Shown here piece by piece: positions 38,640-50,602 of a stretch of DNA of 64,000 nt. Origin of the DNA: Eucommia ulmoides (lineage: Eukaryota > Streptophyta > Magnoliopsida > Garryales > Eucommiaceae); the NCBI GenBank assembly GCA_016647705.1, contig CM028325.1, forward strand, positions 26,088,474 through 26,152,473, in the 5' to 3' direction. The first letter of the stretch is position 1, and each line of letters begins with the position of its first letter. Below the pieces are notes generated by a model, which saw only the letters and a list, made by a program, of their open reading frames with translations, searched no databases and had not been told where the DNA came from. The position numbers were made by a program, and so were the translations under genes.

Positions 38640-39170
38640 GTCGAGGTCATTAACCGAACTACCTTACAAAACCTAAAGACAAGGTTGGACAAGTCTAAGG
38701 GGTTATGGGTTGAAAAGCTCTATCCCATTCTATAGATGTATCACACAACAACCAGAACCCCAACAAGATAAACGTCTTTCGCAATGACTTATGGGTCTAA
38801 GGTCATCATCCCAGTTGAGATCGGTATGCTGACACGAAGAACCTCGGTCCACTATGGCCGAGCTGAGAATGAAGTAGCATTGAAAATAAACCTGGCTCTC
38901 CTAGAAGAAAAAAGAGAACGAACCTAGTTGCATCAGGCCACTTATTAGGATAGGGCGACCAAGTACTACAACAGAAGAGTTCGACCTCGTTCTTTTGATA
39001 TCGGGGACCTTGTTCTCATGAAGGTCACGTTGGTCACCAAAGATCAAAATGCCGGCAAGCTAGCTCCCACCTGGGAAGGGTCGTACAGAGTCACCAGTAT
39101 AACCCGGCCTGGTACATATGACCTCAAAACTGAAGAAGGGGTACCCCTGAGATACCCTTGGAACGCCAAA
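38640..39170 (+). pseudogene. C-terminal integrase region of the Tat-type element (fossil)
   Basis: Resumes the outer element after the nested insertion. Recognisable by the C-terminal integrase region (FDIGDLVLMKV, then KLAPTWEGSYRVT), typical of Ty3 integrases. Broken; interrupted downstream by LTR C. Confidence 0.75.
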
Positions 39171-40942
39171 TGATAGGTGTAAATTACCTATCTATTTCCA
39201 AATCGAATTTGTTAGTTTTTGAGTACATTTATAGTTATTTTTATATGTTTTTATTCTTTTTGTATTAAAACAGGTACGTGGGGTGAAAATGTATGAAATC
39301 AGAGCATAAACGATCAATTTGTATCGAGAACGGTCAGAGAACGGTGGAAAAATGAGTAAGACGGCAAGATTCTGAAAACAAGCCCATCGCCGCAACATCT
39401 AGACCACTGCCGTGGCGGTGAAGATTCTGAGAAAGACCAAAGGCCACTGACGAACCAGGGCTGTAGCGGTGAAAAAGTAGAGAACACAAATAGGCTACTG
39501 ACTATTCAGTGCCGCAGCGGTGAAATCCACCACCGCGGCGATGAACTAGCAAAAAGTTTTTCCAATCTACCACTGTCTCCATCGCCTCGGCGAACCTTAA
39601 CTGACATACTCCACCGCCGTGGCGGTGGCCTCTGTGCAGTGTTAGATATGTATTTAGATATTTTGCTTATAAATATCCCTTTCCTCCTTCCTCCTTTACC
39701 TCTCTCCGACCATTACAACCCTTAAGGCTTAGGTTAGTATATAGCAAGAGTATGGGGAGTGCTCAAACATATCCGAAGTAGAAGATCAGCACGTAGAGAA
39801 GGAGAATCGTTCGGTGGACGTTTTTAACGGCTAATCTTCGGATATCGGCTAAGTTCACCCATTTTTTATTTTATTTCTTATTTTCTATGTATGTTTGAGC
39901 ATGTTTAGCCTAGTTTCCATTGTATAAATGACTATGGACTTAGGTTAAACGTGGATTATGTATGGGATTAATATCGTTTATAAAAACGTGATTTTGGTTT
40001 AGTTGTGTTTCTTGATGATTGTTCTTCACTGTTTTGAGTATGTTTATCATATTGTTTGTTTATCATACTTAGAATTATGTTATGAGAATACGGGTTTTGA
40101 CAAATCCCAAATTCGGACTAGAATAAACAAACACCACGATCCAATAACTTGGTCGGGGTTAGGATTGTAGACAATCTATGACGTTGGGGCAATACTCACG
40201 CGACCTAGAGTCGTTAAGATGTTGAGGGAGATTTCTTCATTGATTTGAAGTCACGTATTCCCTTGTCTTACACTCGGGAGAGGTGGCGAAGGAGTTTTAG
40301 AACTCAGATTGTTGATAGGGTAAACATAACGCATGAAATCAATGACATTGGGGCGAGACTCTCGTGACCTAGAGTTGTTAAGATGTTGAGGGGGACTTCT
40401 ATGTTGACACGAAGTCACGTTATATCCCTCATCTTACACTCGGGAGAGGTGGAGAGAGAGTTTACGAACTGGGGTTTTGTGTGCAATCAATGAGGTTGGA
40501 GCAAGACTCACTCAACCTAAAGTCGTTAAGACATTGATGGGGACTTCTTCGTTGACACGAAGTTGCGTTATATCCCCCGTCTTACACTCAAGAGAGGTGG
40601 CGGAGGAGTTTTAGATACCGAGATTGTCAAATAGGTTGGACACTATGATTGTGAACTAAACGAAATCAAACGCGTTTAAGTAAATAGAGTTAATCCCTAG
40701 ATAATTCATCTCATAACTATCTCGTATTTGTAATTAGTATAGTTAAAGTAGTATTTTAGTATTAGTATTAAATTATATTCTATTTTTGTCGCCTAGATAA
40801 AATTAGGTTATGACAATCGCAGTACTCGATAGTAATCTCGACCAATTCATGTGGATACGATACCCTACCGAAAGATCCATTATACTAAAACTTGATCTAT
40901 ACGCTTGCGGTGAAAGTGGCAGCACTAAATTAGCGGCCACCA
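39171..40942 (+). mobile_element. Solo LTR 'C', same family as A and B
   Basis: Begins TGATAGGTGTAAATTACC and ends near GGCCACCA. The flanks CCAAA and TCGAA are only a poor match, so the duplication is eroded. It holds a palindrome cluster (39385-39630), a TATA-like TTATAAATATCC near 39667, and three copies of the internal module (about 40130-40610). Confidence 0.65.
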
Positions 40943-42639
40943 TCGAACATCTGAAATGCTATTTTCCTAGAGAAGAAACATCAGTATAAAGTTAAAGAAA
41001 TTTCCAATTTCAAAGTTTGTAACGAAATTTTCTATCAACGAAAGAAGTGTTTGGATAAATGCGTTCTTAGTTCTCGAAAGTTTACAAGGAATTTCACCTC
41101 GACGTACACTGCCGAGGGTGATAACCAGACTCTCCACCAGGTCGATAGTTTATGCCCGAGGACTGACCACTATAGTTCACCGATGGCAGGACATCGATCG
41201 GGTCTAAGGACCTGCAGCCAAACATCTTACCTTTCATTGTTAACCATGGTCAGGCGATATAAAGGGAAGACACTCTTACAAGGACTAACTTGAGATAACC
41301 CGAAAAGGCTTAAATATACGCCCGACTACGGAGAACTCATCTGTGATCGGCCACCGGAATCCACCAACGTGTTGAGATCCTATAGACCGAGAGAGCCTAA
41401 CTCAGGATAGACACCCTTACCAGGTAAACTGACCACCCGAGTACGGCCAAAATCGAGCTCGTGTCGTCGGCTAGGGGCAGAATAATTGAGGACGATAAAG
41501 GGCTGAAAGACCGACCTGATGCCTCGACACTTGAGTGAGACCTTGTTCTCCTCGGTGCGATATATGATTGAAGTCAAGCTCTTCTCAGTGTTGCACTTGA
41601 TTGAGGTGTGACCTCTCGGTGTTGTGATTTGGATGGTTCTAGGTCTAATTTATAATTAAAATATGCTCGGTATTAAAACTAAGGCCGGTGTGAAATTTTG
41701 CTCGGTCCTTGGAAGTTACAAGATGAATTGAAACTCCAAGTCCTTAGAAGTAATCGAGCTCAGTCCCAATTCTAGGGTCGTTTAAATAAGACTAAGTTGA
41801 TCATATGCCCGATTCTTAGAGTCAACGATTGCAAGAAATTAAGCCTAACCGACCTGAGTTCTAATGATGACTTCGGTCGATTTATGGTCAAGGTCGGTGT
41901 TGCGTTCTGCCCGATTCTTAAGGTTAATTCTCGGTTCTTAAAATTGCGAAAGAAATCAAGTGATGAAGTTTCTCAAAATTATTCCAAGTGATTAGGAATG
42001 ACCAATCTAATTACTTATGGTGAGCTTGGTTACTTAAAGCTGGTATGTTCATTCAGAGCGTACTTCCTATTATCTTACTAGTAATGCGAACAACAGAAAT
42101 AAATGCACAATTGTCGACAATTGACTGAGCTAGGCTCTAGTTTTGAGGACGTTTAATTAAGGCTGAGCTGATTATGTGACTGGTTCTTAAAGTTTCGAAA
42201 GGGATTTAGCATTGATTTTTTTTCAAATTTTATGATGACCGAGCTAAGTCCAGATGATGGAATCAATTAAATGAGATCGGTCAGTTAAGTAATATTCCAA
42301 ACTTTATTCATAAATTTTCAGAATTGAAGTTGATTAAGTATTTGAAGGTGACCGAGCTGATTTGCAACAATAAGGACGATTGATTAAGGTCGATATATTT
42401 GGACAATGATTACAATGACGTGGTTGATGTTTAAGCAACAAATGCAAACAAGTAGTGAAAAGGCACTGACCTAAAATAAATGCCGAGCAGAGAAGTCATT
42501 ACCGAGGAAAGTCAATTTATTCATTCAAAAAATGTATTTGCATTATTAGGATTAAAGCTCAGTATTACAATACCCGATCTAGGCAAAAACAAAAATAAAA
42601 AGATAAAAAAGGAAAAAAACTACAAAGTGAAAAAGCTAG

Positions 42640-44940
42640 TTGGTTAGTTAGCTGAGTTTTGGGCTACCCGGCCTAACATCCTCTAGTACCGGCGTCTGTG
42701 TTGGGCCTGACATCGCTGCCCTAAACTCTCCCATCATCCTTCTCATCATCGGAGAATTCTATTTAGATAAGCTGGTAGGGGATCTAGGGGAACTGGCATG
42801 CGAGGGAGCAGATGGTAGCGTCATGGCCGTCCTTCATCATGTCGCCCCCGATCTTGACCTCGAGGTCTTTATAGTCCTGGATTTTCTTCTAATTCTCCAC
42901 GGCCTCCTGCTTCTCCTCCTCGGCAGTAGCTAGTCGGTCCATCATTCCGGTCAGGTTATTCTTCAACTTCCCGGCCAGGGTGTGTAATTACTCCTTGTAA
43001 GCTTCATTAAGGCTCCTCACCATGTTGGATTTCTCTTCGGTGAGAAGTTTGTTCTCCTCATTAGCTCGGTGCAGGCGCAGGACCAACTCAATCACTTTGA
43101 AGAGGTTCTGCATTTAGATTAAAAAAAAAAGTTATTGTATGACAAAACAATAATTTTACAAGTTACAAAAAATTACGAAGAAGAACACTTACCATCTTGG
43201 CGTCCTTGTACACCTCGGTGATCATCTTTGCATTGGTTTTGGAAGCAATTTTCGGTCACCCATCTGGATACGTGATATTGTGGATGAAATTCGGGAGGAG
43301 CTCGGGGAGGTCATGAATCCTCTGCCCAAGCTTCAGGACCGTATCAGGGATAGAGAAGGATCTGCTCTACTTCGGTTGGTCGTCCTTCTTGCTCCGCTTT
43401 GTTTGCGGCTTAGCCTCCACCTTTATCACATTCCTCTTCCATTTATCCTTTCTTTCAGCAGGGACCAGGCTCTTATTTTCTACTAGGATAATGGGTGCAG
43501 TGGGGGCAGGGGTCACTACCTCCGGCATAGACCTCGCAAAGGTGGCATGGGGCATGACCCGGGCTAAGGTAAACTCCTCTTCCTGGGCCTCTTTTCTGGG
43601 TTGAGCCCCCTGTTAGGAGCCAGTGGTAGCAACGGCCTCTTGGGCCTTCTTCTCCTTAGCGAGTCTCCTCATTAAAGCTCGGTCCATGACTGCAAACAAA
43701 GGCCACTCAATCAAAATAGGAGAATGATCAAAAGTTCTAAGTGCATTGAAATAACTGAGAAAAAGTGAAATAACTTACTGTTGGTGGATGCTTAGTCAAA
43801 GACCAGCTGGGGGAGAGAGGGGTCACTCCAAAAGTACAAATCATACAAGGACAATTTGATCAGCTCTTTTACGTGCATAAAGACCATCTTGAAGACCCGA
43901 TCTCTATCCGCAATAATTTTCGGGCTGAAAGTACTCTTCTTTGGCTCTGCAAATACAAAGAAAAGACACAAGTGAGATGAAAATACCGAGAAGAAAATAT
44001 CAAACTTACGTCGGAATCGACACTTACCCACTTTCCCCGAATGCATCTGGATGGGGTAATCCATATCCGCGACCAAACTGAACTCCCATCCGGTTCCCCC
44101 GAAGAAGAAAAACTTGGGTTTTCATCCCTTGATCGACTAGTAGTAGCCACCCAAGAACTGTTGCCAAGTTGTTATGTAACACCAGCCCTAACATCCGGGC
44201 ATGGACTTGGCAACAAATAGAGCCCGAAAAAGGTTTAAAGACGGATTAACGCCCTCAGCACAGAAGATGATGCGGGCTACTACTACCATCCTCATGCTGG
44301 TGGGAGCAAGTTGTGACGAACAAAACCTAAGATCCCAACAGATGACTCGAACCCATTGATTAATGGGAAATCGAAGGTCGGCCAAGAGTTGTTCAACATG
44401 AACCGTGATGTACCCCTTGGGAGGTGTACAAGCACGATCCTCAGTCCAAAGAAATCTTAATTTCACTGAGCTGGGAAATGCATATTTAGTTTGGAGTTTC
44501 TTCGCCTTATCCATCATCAAGCTCGACTCAATTCCCCAGACCAGACGTTTTGGAAAAATTCGATAGACGGGTTTGGTCAGGAGCAGCATTGACCGGCAGA
44601 GCCTAACCTGACGAAGCAAAATGGGGATTAACCTTTGGGATAGCCAGGTCTACAAAACCAAGCTCATCAACAAGACTCATACCGAGCTCAGTCAAGGGAC
44701 TTCTAGAAGAACTCACCCTACGCCAGGCTCTCGACTAAGACTGTTGGTCGTATCAGGAGACCGAGAGGGCCCAACTCTAGTGGACCTGTGAGCCCTTTTA
44801 GACAACGAGGTCATCCAATCGACCTTTTCTAAAGACGAGCTGAGTTAAACCGTTGGATCGGGGACCCCGTTCTAGTCCGTTCGGAAGAACAAGACATCAA
44901 TGAGTTGTACCCTAGAGAGAAGTTAGAGACAAACATTTTA
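42640..44940 (-). pseudogene. Antisense 3' ORF of the Tat-type element (fossil)
   Basis: On the strand opposite to gag-pol, downstream of pol. The region 44188-44619 reads a domain like the plant 'putative transposase, gypsy type' family, with KGYITVHVEQLLADLRFP and SQLAPTSMRMVVVARIIFC. Farther along the gene (about 42800-43110) the sequence is Glu/Lys-rich and looks coiled-coil. An antisense ORF in this position is a known feature of some Tat-lineage elements. Broken in several places. Confidence 0.65.
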
Positions 44941-45309
44941 ACGAAGGAGAAAGAAGGGGAAAAAGTATTGTGCTTTGGAGAAGAAGGAGCGCTCACGTTA
45001 CTCTGGTGCGAAGAAATGATAAAAGAGTTAAGGGTCTATTTATAGGTGAGTTGTCCTACCGATCCATCTCGTTATTCGACGTGGAAGAATACCCTGATCC
45101 TCGTGCCATCAGAAGTTGCAGGCCACGTGTTGTACATCTGGTGAAGTTGCAGCAAGGCTTCTCGAGAAAGCCAAGTAAAACCAGCCGAGCTTTTCTCGGG
45201 ACCGAGCAAAATCTTCTTGAGAATGGAATCCCATTTTTCACCAAATCAAGAGCAGAGCAAAACCCATAGCGTCTCGTGTTCCATTTCCACGCTAAGGGCT
45301 GGGGGTAAC

Positions 45310-46063
45310 TGATGTGGGTAAAAATCAACCAACTCCTAGTCGCTCCACCTAAGCCCGCCATGTGGACCAGCTTATGACATGTCATCAACAGCCTGAACAA
45401 CATAATTCTTCATCAGCTCGGTATCCCCAGGTCGGTCGTTTCACAAGACTTGGACGATCACCGCCTGAGAGTTTTCTACGATTAAGGAGGAACCAACCGA
45501 TAAATATCTGGTTAGTATACTCACTTCGGTCTCTGTACTTGTGTCTAGGCTAGTTCATCCGCTGTCTTAACAGCGCATCCCATGGATTTCTTCATCAACA
45601 TTGAAACGCCCAGGCCCATAGCTCTAATCCCTTCACGCGCCATTTTTCTCCACCACGCACCATGTTAAGGTTGATAACCCAGCTTAAGGCCCCTAATATC
45701 TGAAACGCTAATCAGACTTTCGCCTATAAAAGGAAAGGTGAATAGTATTATAAAGGTAATCGCTTTTAGAATATTCAAAGTATTCTTAAATCTTTTCTTC
45801 CCTCCCCCCCCCCCCCCCCCCCAGCTCTTACTCTCACGCTGGAGGGGATTCACCGGGTACAACCCTAGTGGGTCCTTTGTATAGTACCCATCTAGAGCTC
45901 AAGCCGGACAATGCCCAACTCAACTTGAACAACCCATAGTTTAGAAGACAAAGAACATAGAAGACCCTCATCTATTAAAGACTACCTCCAGATTACAGAT
46001 AATTCTCCACGTGGATTCTTACTAGACCATACTGTGGGTGCAGATCATTTTTTGACACCAACA
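45310..46063 (+). repeat. 3' LTR of the Tat-type element
   Basis: 754 bp, beginning TGATGTGGGTAAAA and ending CACCAACA, pairing with the LTR at 23217-23942. Confidence 0.85.
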
Positions 46064-46597
46064 AACTTGATCTATAATAGTCAAATTCAACCGACTCGTG
46101 TAGTTGTATAGATCAACGTAGTTCACATCCTCAACTCAGTGAAAGATCAAGAACGAATAACGGATTAACGAATTGGTTTTTTACATAAAAAAAAATTACA
46201 AATATATATTTCTCTTGAAAAATATAACTCGAAAAAACTTTATTTTTTAATAAAACGTTTTTGAGCTTGCAAAACCAAATACTTCTATATGCATCCTTTT
46301 CCATTAATGACAACTTAAACAAAATAAACCCCATCTAAAATTGTTTGAGAGATAGCATAATTGTTATTACAAGAGGGAATCATAGCAAAAACAGTCTCAC
46401 AATTGGGGGAGAAATTATTTAAATTGATAAATTAAGGAGTGAAATACAATTGACATACAAATTGGGGGATGAAAGTGTAATTTAATTTCTTTTCCAAATT
46501 GTGCTTATATAGACGGTGCAGGTGATGAATCAGGGAACAAACTTGAAAACCTTTCCGTCCTCCTATGAACCTCTCCGCAATCAAAAGAGCAACAACA
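46064..46597 (+). other. Spacer and 5' flank of the second DUF241 gene
   Basis: AT-rich, no element ends. It probably includes the promoter of the gene that follows, which is now only about 530 bp from the Ty3 LTR. Confidence 0.35.
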
Positions 46598-47419
46598 ATG
46601 GTTACTTTCTCTCCAAGATCAGGCAGCCGCCGCCTTAATTTTCGCTCCACCAGCTTCCCATCGAGATCGCACCCAACGACGATCAGAATCCAAGAACAGC
46701 TGACCAAACTCAAGAATTCAGAATGACCCTTTTCATCCAAATCAGAGGCAATCATCAACGCCCTCTCGATCCTCCTCGAATTATACCAGAACATAGAACA
46801 ACTGCTGAATTCGCCGCAGACCCATCAGTTTTTGGCCGGAAATCAGCGCCGGAAATGGGTGACGGAGCTACTGGAAACGTCGGTCAGATTCATTGACGTC
46901 TGCGGCGGTGCGAGAGAAACCGCAACGGCGATGAAGGAATGCGTACGTGAAACTCAGTCGTCCCTGAGACGTAAAAACGCAGGGGACACGAGCGGCGCCG
47001 ACGGGATTGCCGTCGCCATCGCCGACGCTTATGGTCGAACCAGAAACAAAACCAAACGAGAGATCTCGAATTCTCTCTCGACCATAAAGCGAATCAACAC
47101 GAGAGCCGAACCCAAATGGGGTTCGGAACCGGAACAACTTCCTCCGGAGATCGGGATTATGACGGAAACTTGCTCGATCACCGTTCTGGTTTTCCAATCG
47201 TTGATGTCGTTTCTTTCTCCGCCGGCGATGAAATGGAAGAAACCCAGAAAATGGGGATTGGTTGCGAGAATTAAGGACAGGGGACAAAGCACAGAATCAT
47301 TGGACGGAAAATTGGAAGCTCTGGATGAAGCCATTGGAGAAATTGAAGGTGTTTTGGAGCTTCTGTTCAGACAATTCATCCACAGCAGAGTTTCCATTCT
47401 CAACATACTGTCCCACTGA
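46598..47419 (+). pseudogene. Second DUF241 family gene, one premature stop
   Basis: Plant DUF241 protein, function unknown, 273 codons from the ATG at 46598 to the TGA at 47417-47419 in one frame. The N-terminal signature STSFPSRSHPTTIRIQEQLT is present. So are WVTELLETSVRFIDVCGGAR, ETQSSLRRK and the C-terminal GVLELLFRQFIHSRVSILNI, all matching the gene at 8402 in order and spacing. One in-frame TGA at 46724-46726 (codon 43) interrupts it, just after the N-terminal signature; everything downstream stays open for 230 codons. No intron borders remove the stop. It is therefore a very young pseudogene, an allele, or a base-call error. Translation from an internal ATG would lose the N-terminal signature. 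Confidence 0.8.
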
Positions 47420-49139
47420 GGAAAAAACCGTACATATTCAAGGGGTATTTTATAACCGTTAGAACAGTCATCTTTTCAGATAAATCTTAGTAGTAAAACC
47501 TCCAAAAGGTTTTCAGGTAGAATTATATGTAAATGCATTATAATGTATAGATACAATTGAGAAAGAAATTGATGTGATTTTTTATTTTTGGTACAGTGGA
47601 TAAAAGAACTAAAAATTACGGTCACAAGTGGTTAGTATTTTTGTTTTTCTAATTTCTATTTTCAATAAAATAAGATGATAATTCTTTTTTTTTGTTTTAA
47701 ATTATTTTCAGAATAAAAATATGTTTAGTAATAACTATCGTCCTAAAATTTTTTCTTCTAATTTTAATTTATGAGAACAAAAACAAAGAATCATATTTAG
47801 TTGCAAGAATTATTCTTTTTTTTTTTAAATGTATGATAATAAATTTACACATTTCTTAGCCAACGTGATGTGATGGCCGATGGAGTGGTGGTGGGCATAC
47901 ATAAATTTTTTAAAATTTAAATGATTTTAGAAAATTTTATGTTTTCTGTTAATTCTATTTAAATTTATGAGATATTAATTTTAATAGATAAGGAATTAAA
48001 ATAATTTAAAATTTGAATCAGATTGTATCGTAATTATAGTATGTTGCTGTCCTAGACAACTGAAGCATATTTATGTGGTATTGGAAACAGCGTATGGCAA
48101 TGGGTAAAGAAGATCAGGACTTGGGAGGACTGCTTTGTCGTCTCTCGGCTATGGTTACACTATACACTTTCCATTATTCTTTCTTTATTGAGTTTGAAAA
48201 ATTGGTTTCTTTTTCGTCTGTTAAGCATTTATATGACAAAAAAATGTTTCTTAGTTGTTGAAATTTTGAGGTAATTGATAAAATCCCGTGAACGTATATG
48301 TAGCAAAATTTTGTAGTTGAGTTGGTTTAAAATTACCGTGAATAGCTAAAATATATGAAAATTGAGTAATGATTTTTTTTGGAGGATATCATAATTGAGT
48401 AATGATTTTTTTGGAAGAAATCATAAATTGAGTTGATTGAGTTGATATTTGCTACGATCTTTATGACTTTTGGCTACTTAAGTTGCCAAAAATTATTGGG
48501 GGGGGGGGGGGGGGGGGGGGGAGGTGAAGAAAAAGGGACAAATGCTTCATAAATGATGTAAGATATATTATATGGTTTGACAATCCTTACTCAAGGAATG
48601 TTTTAATAGTTTTAGGTGGTCAGTTTCAGTGTTTTGGATGGTAGACTTATATATTGTTTATAATGCTCATTTCAAAAATAATTATTGAAAATTACTTGGT
48701 TTGTTGTAGTGTGTTGGTTATTGTCTTATTTGGTGTTTGTTGTATTTTATAGTATTATTTATGTGACAAGTACAGAATGTTGCATAAAGATATGAGATTA
48801 TGTCAAAAAATTTGTGTGAATACCACTTTAATATTTATGTTGTTCCTGTTTTTTTTTTTTTTTCCAATGTTTTTGTTATTGTTTATGTACAAGTGCATTT
48901 TTTTTTTGACTAATTAGACATTTGATATTGGTTCCACTTTTCCAAGGGAATTTATAGATTACTGATTTACATTTAATTAGGAGTTCAATTTAATATTATT
49001 TCATTAATGTATTTTTTGTTGTTGCATTGTTCGAGGACATCATATTTACATTTTCAATTATTTGTATCCTCATTTAGATTTTTATTGGTGATTAATTACT
49101 AAAGTTCATTTTATTTCATTGAAATTCTTTTAAAACATT
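47420..49139. other. AT-rich intergenic DNA with a G24 run
   Basis: At 47628-47810 there is a degraded relative of the element at 7534. A run of 24 G lies at 48498-48521. No gene recognised; the small ORF at 48073 has no support. Confidence 0.45.
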
Positions 49140-49583
49140 TACAGGCTAAATTGTTAATTTGCCACTAAAAGTAAAAATAAATATTTTTTAGTGGCATTGT
49201 CACTATACGAAATCTTAGTTAGCCACTAAATATATTATATATTTAACAGTTAAATCGTTTTTTCCCACTACATATATATAAAAAAAAAAAAAAATTATTT
49301 ATTTTTAGTGGAATTTAAATTGTCGCTATATGGAATCTAAATAGTCACTAAATTTTTTATATTTAGCTGCTAAATCATTATTTGCCACTGATTAAATCTA
49401 AATAGCCGATAATTTTTTTGTATTTAGCAGCTAAATCTTAACGGCAATTGTAAATTAGCCGTTATAGCCTATAGTGATTGCAGTATTAGCGGCAGTTGTA
49501 TGAATTGCTACTAAAAGCTTTAGCGACTAAAAAAAATGAGTTTTTAGCGGCTGCCACTAAAGTCCGTTTTTGTTGTAGTAAGA
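49140..49583 (-). mobile_element. CACTA-like terminal region (one end)
   Basis: Many short subterminal repeats of the type TTTAGTGGC / TAGCCACTAAA / TTAGCGGC. On the minus strand the segment ends with ACTACAACAAAAACGGACTT, close to the CACTACAACAAAAA ends of plant CACTA elements. The other end was not found, so this is probably a remnant. Confidence 0.4.
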
Positions 49584-50009
49584 ACTAAATGGCTCGAGTC
49601 TAATCGAATTAAAAAGATACGATCATCCTAGCCCATTTGTATCCAACATTTATTTAGTTATGTTGTATTTGATCAAATTAACTTACTTGTATAAGACATT
49701 ATTTATTTTGTTATATGTATGAGATATATGTGAAACAAACTAAATAATTAAAAGATTAGATCTAAAACTAAAATCTCATAAAATAAATAGTTATATGAAA
49801 GTGTGAGCGTTTGATATGTTTGTTATTGTGGTCTTCCACTGAGAATAAGTTCTGGTTAGAATTGTGTAGGCCCAAAGATGATCAATAACTAATAGTGTGA
49901 GGTTATACTTCAGTAATGGGACTCTCAATGAATAATTTTTATTTCATCACATAAAAAGAGTAAACTGGTGGGAATTAATACCTTATACTATAAGTGTCTG
50001 ATTTGAACT

Positions 50010-50310
50010 TGTTTAGACTATGCTAGGTACGTGTGTGAAGATATGGGTTAATATTGTATTATGTAAGTTTTATGCAAGCCAAATGCCAAATAAGAATTTG
50101 ATCTTACCAAAAGTAAGTCATAAGGATTGAACCTAACTTGGACAATGCTGGGTGGGTGTAGTGTATTTGGGGATGTAGGCCAATACTTGATATTGTGCTG
50201 TTCATACAAGCTAGAGACCAAATAAGAATTAGATCTTCAGTAAGTAGTAAGAGTTACTTGTCCATGTAGGCTTGTTAGGCCAATGTTTGATAGTGTGATG
50301 CCTACTGACA
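50010..50310. repeat. Degenerate tandem repeat, period about 133 bp
   Basis: AATAAGAATTTGATCTT at 50087 and AATAAGAATTAGATCTT at 50220 mark two copies. A partial third follows (GTAGGC...GGCCAAT...TTGATA). Confidence 0.55.
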
Positions 50311-50602
50311 ATAGTGGATATCTAATTCTACCCAAGAAACATTTAGAATGTGGCCGTTTCTCACAGAGGGATCCGAGATTCAAAAAATTTAATAGGAGTA
50401 TAATTAGATTCTTGAAAAATCCTAAAATGTAAAATCAATATATACTACTTTTTTTTTCTCAAAACTTATTCGTTTTATTTATGTAGATATTGTAATGTCT
50501 AAACCATTGTTGAATGTTCTTGAGAAAAACACTTTGGTCGAACTCAACTTCTTGGATTAACTTAGGATATTAAACCTTACTTTAATGTTCCACAAGTTAA
50601 TG

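Larger units (their letters stand above)
23217..46063 (+). mobile_element. Ty3 retrotransposon of the Tat type, old, broken and heavily nested
   Basis: LTRs at 23217-23942 and 45310-46063 both begin TGATGTGGGTAAAA and end CAACA. The flanks AACT at the left and AACTT at the right give the duplication. After the 5' LTR comes a primer site-like TTTGGCGTTGTCTGTGGG; before the 3' LTR is a purine tract GGGCTGGGGGTAAC. Parts in order: leader (with a hAT-like insertion), gag 25063-26700, protease region 26919-27330, reverse transcriptase 27700-28710, RNase H 29110-29523, integrase pieces 29790-30010 and 38640-39170, then a long 3' region with an antisense ORF (42640-44940, -). The Tat lineage is named from the gag zinc-knuckle style and the antisense ORF. 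It is clearly broken, with many breaks (ten or more). By eye the first ~190 bp of the two LTRs differ at about one base in ten, so insertion is millions of years old. About half of the 22.8 kb span is later insertions. Confidence 0.85.
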
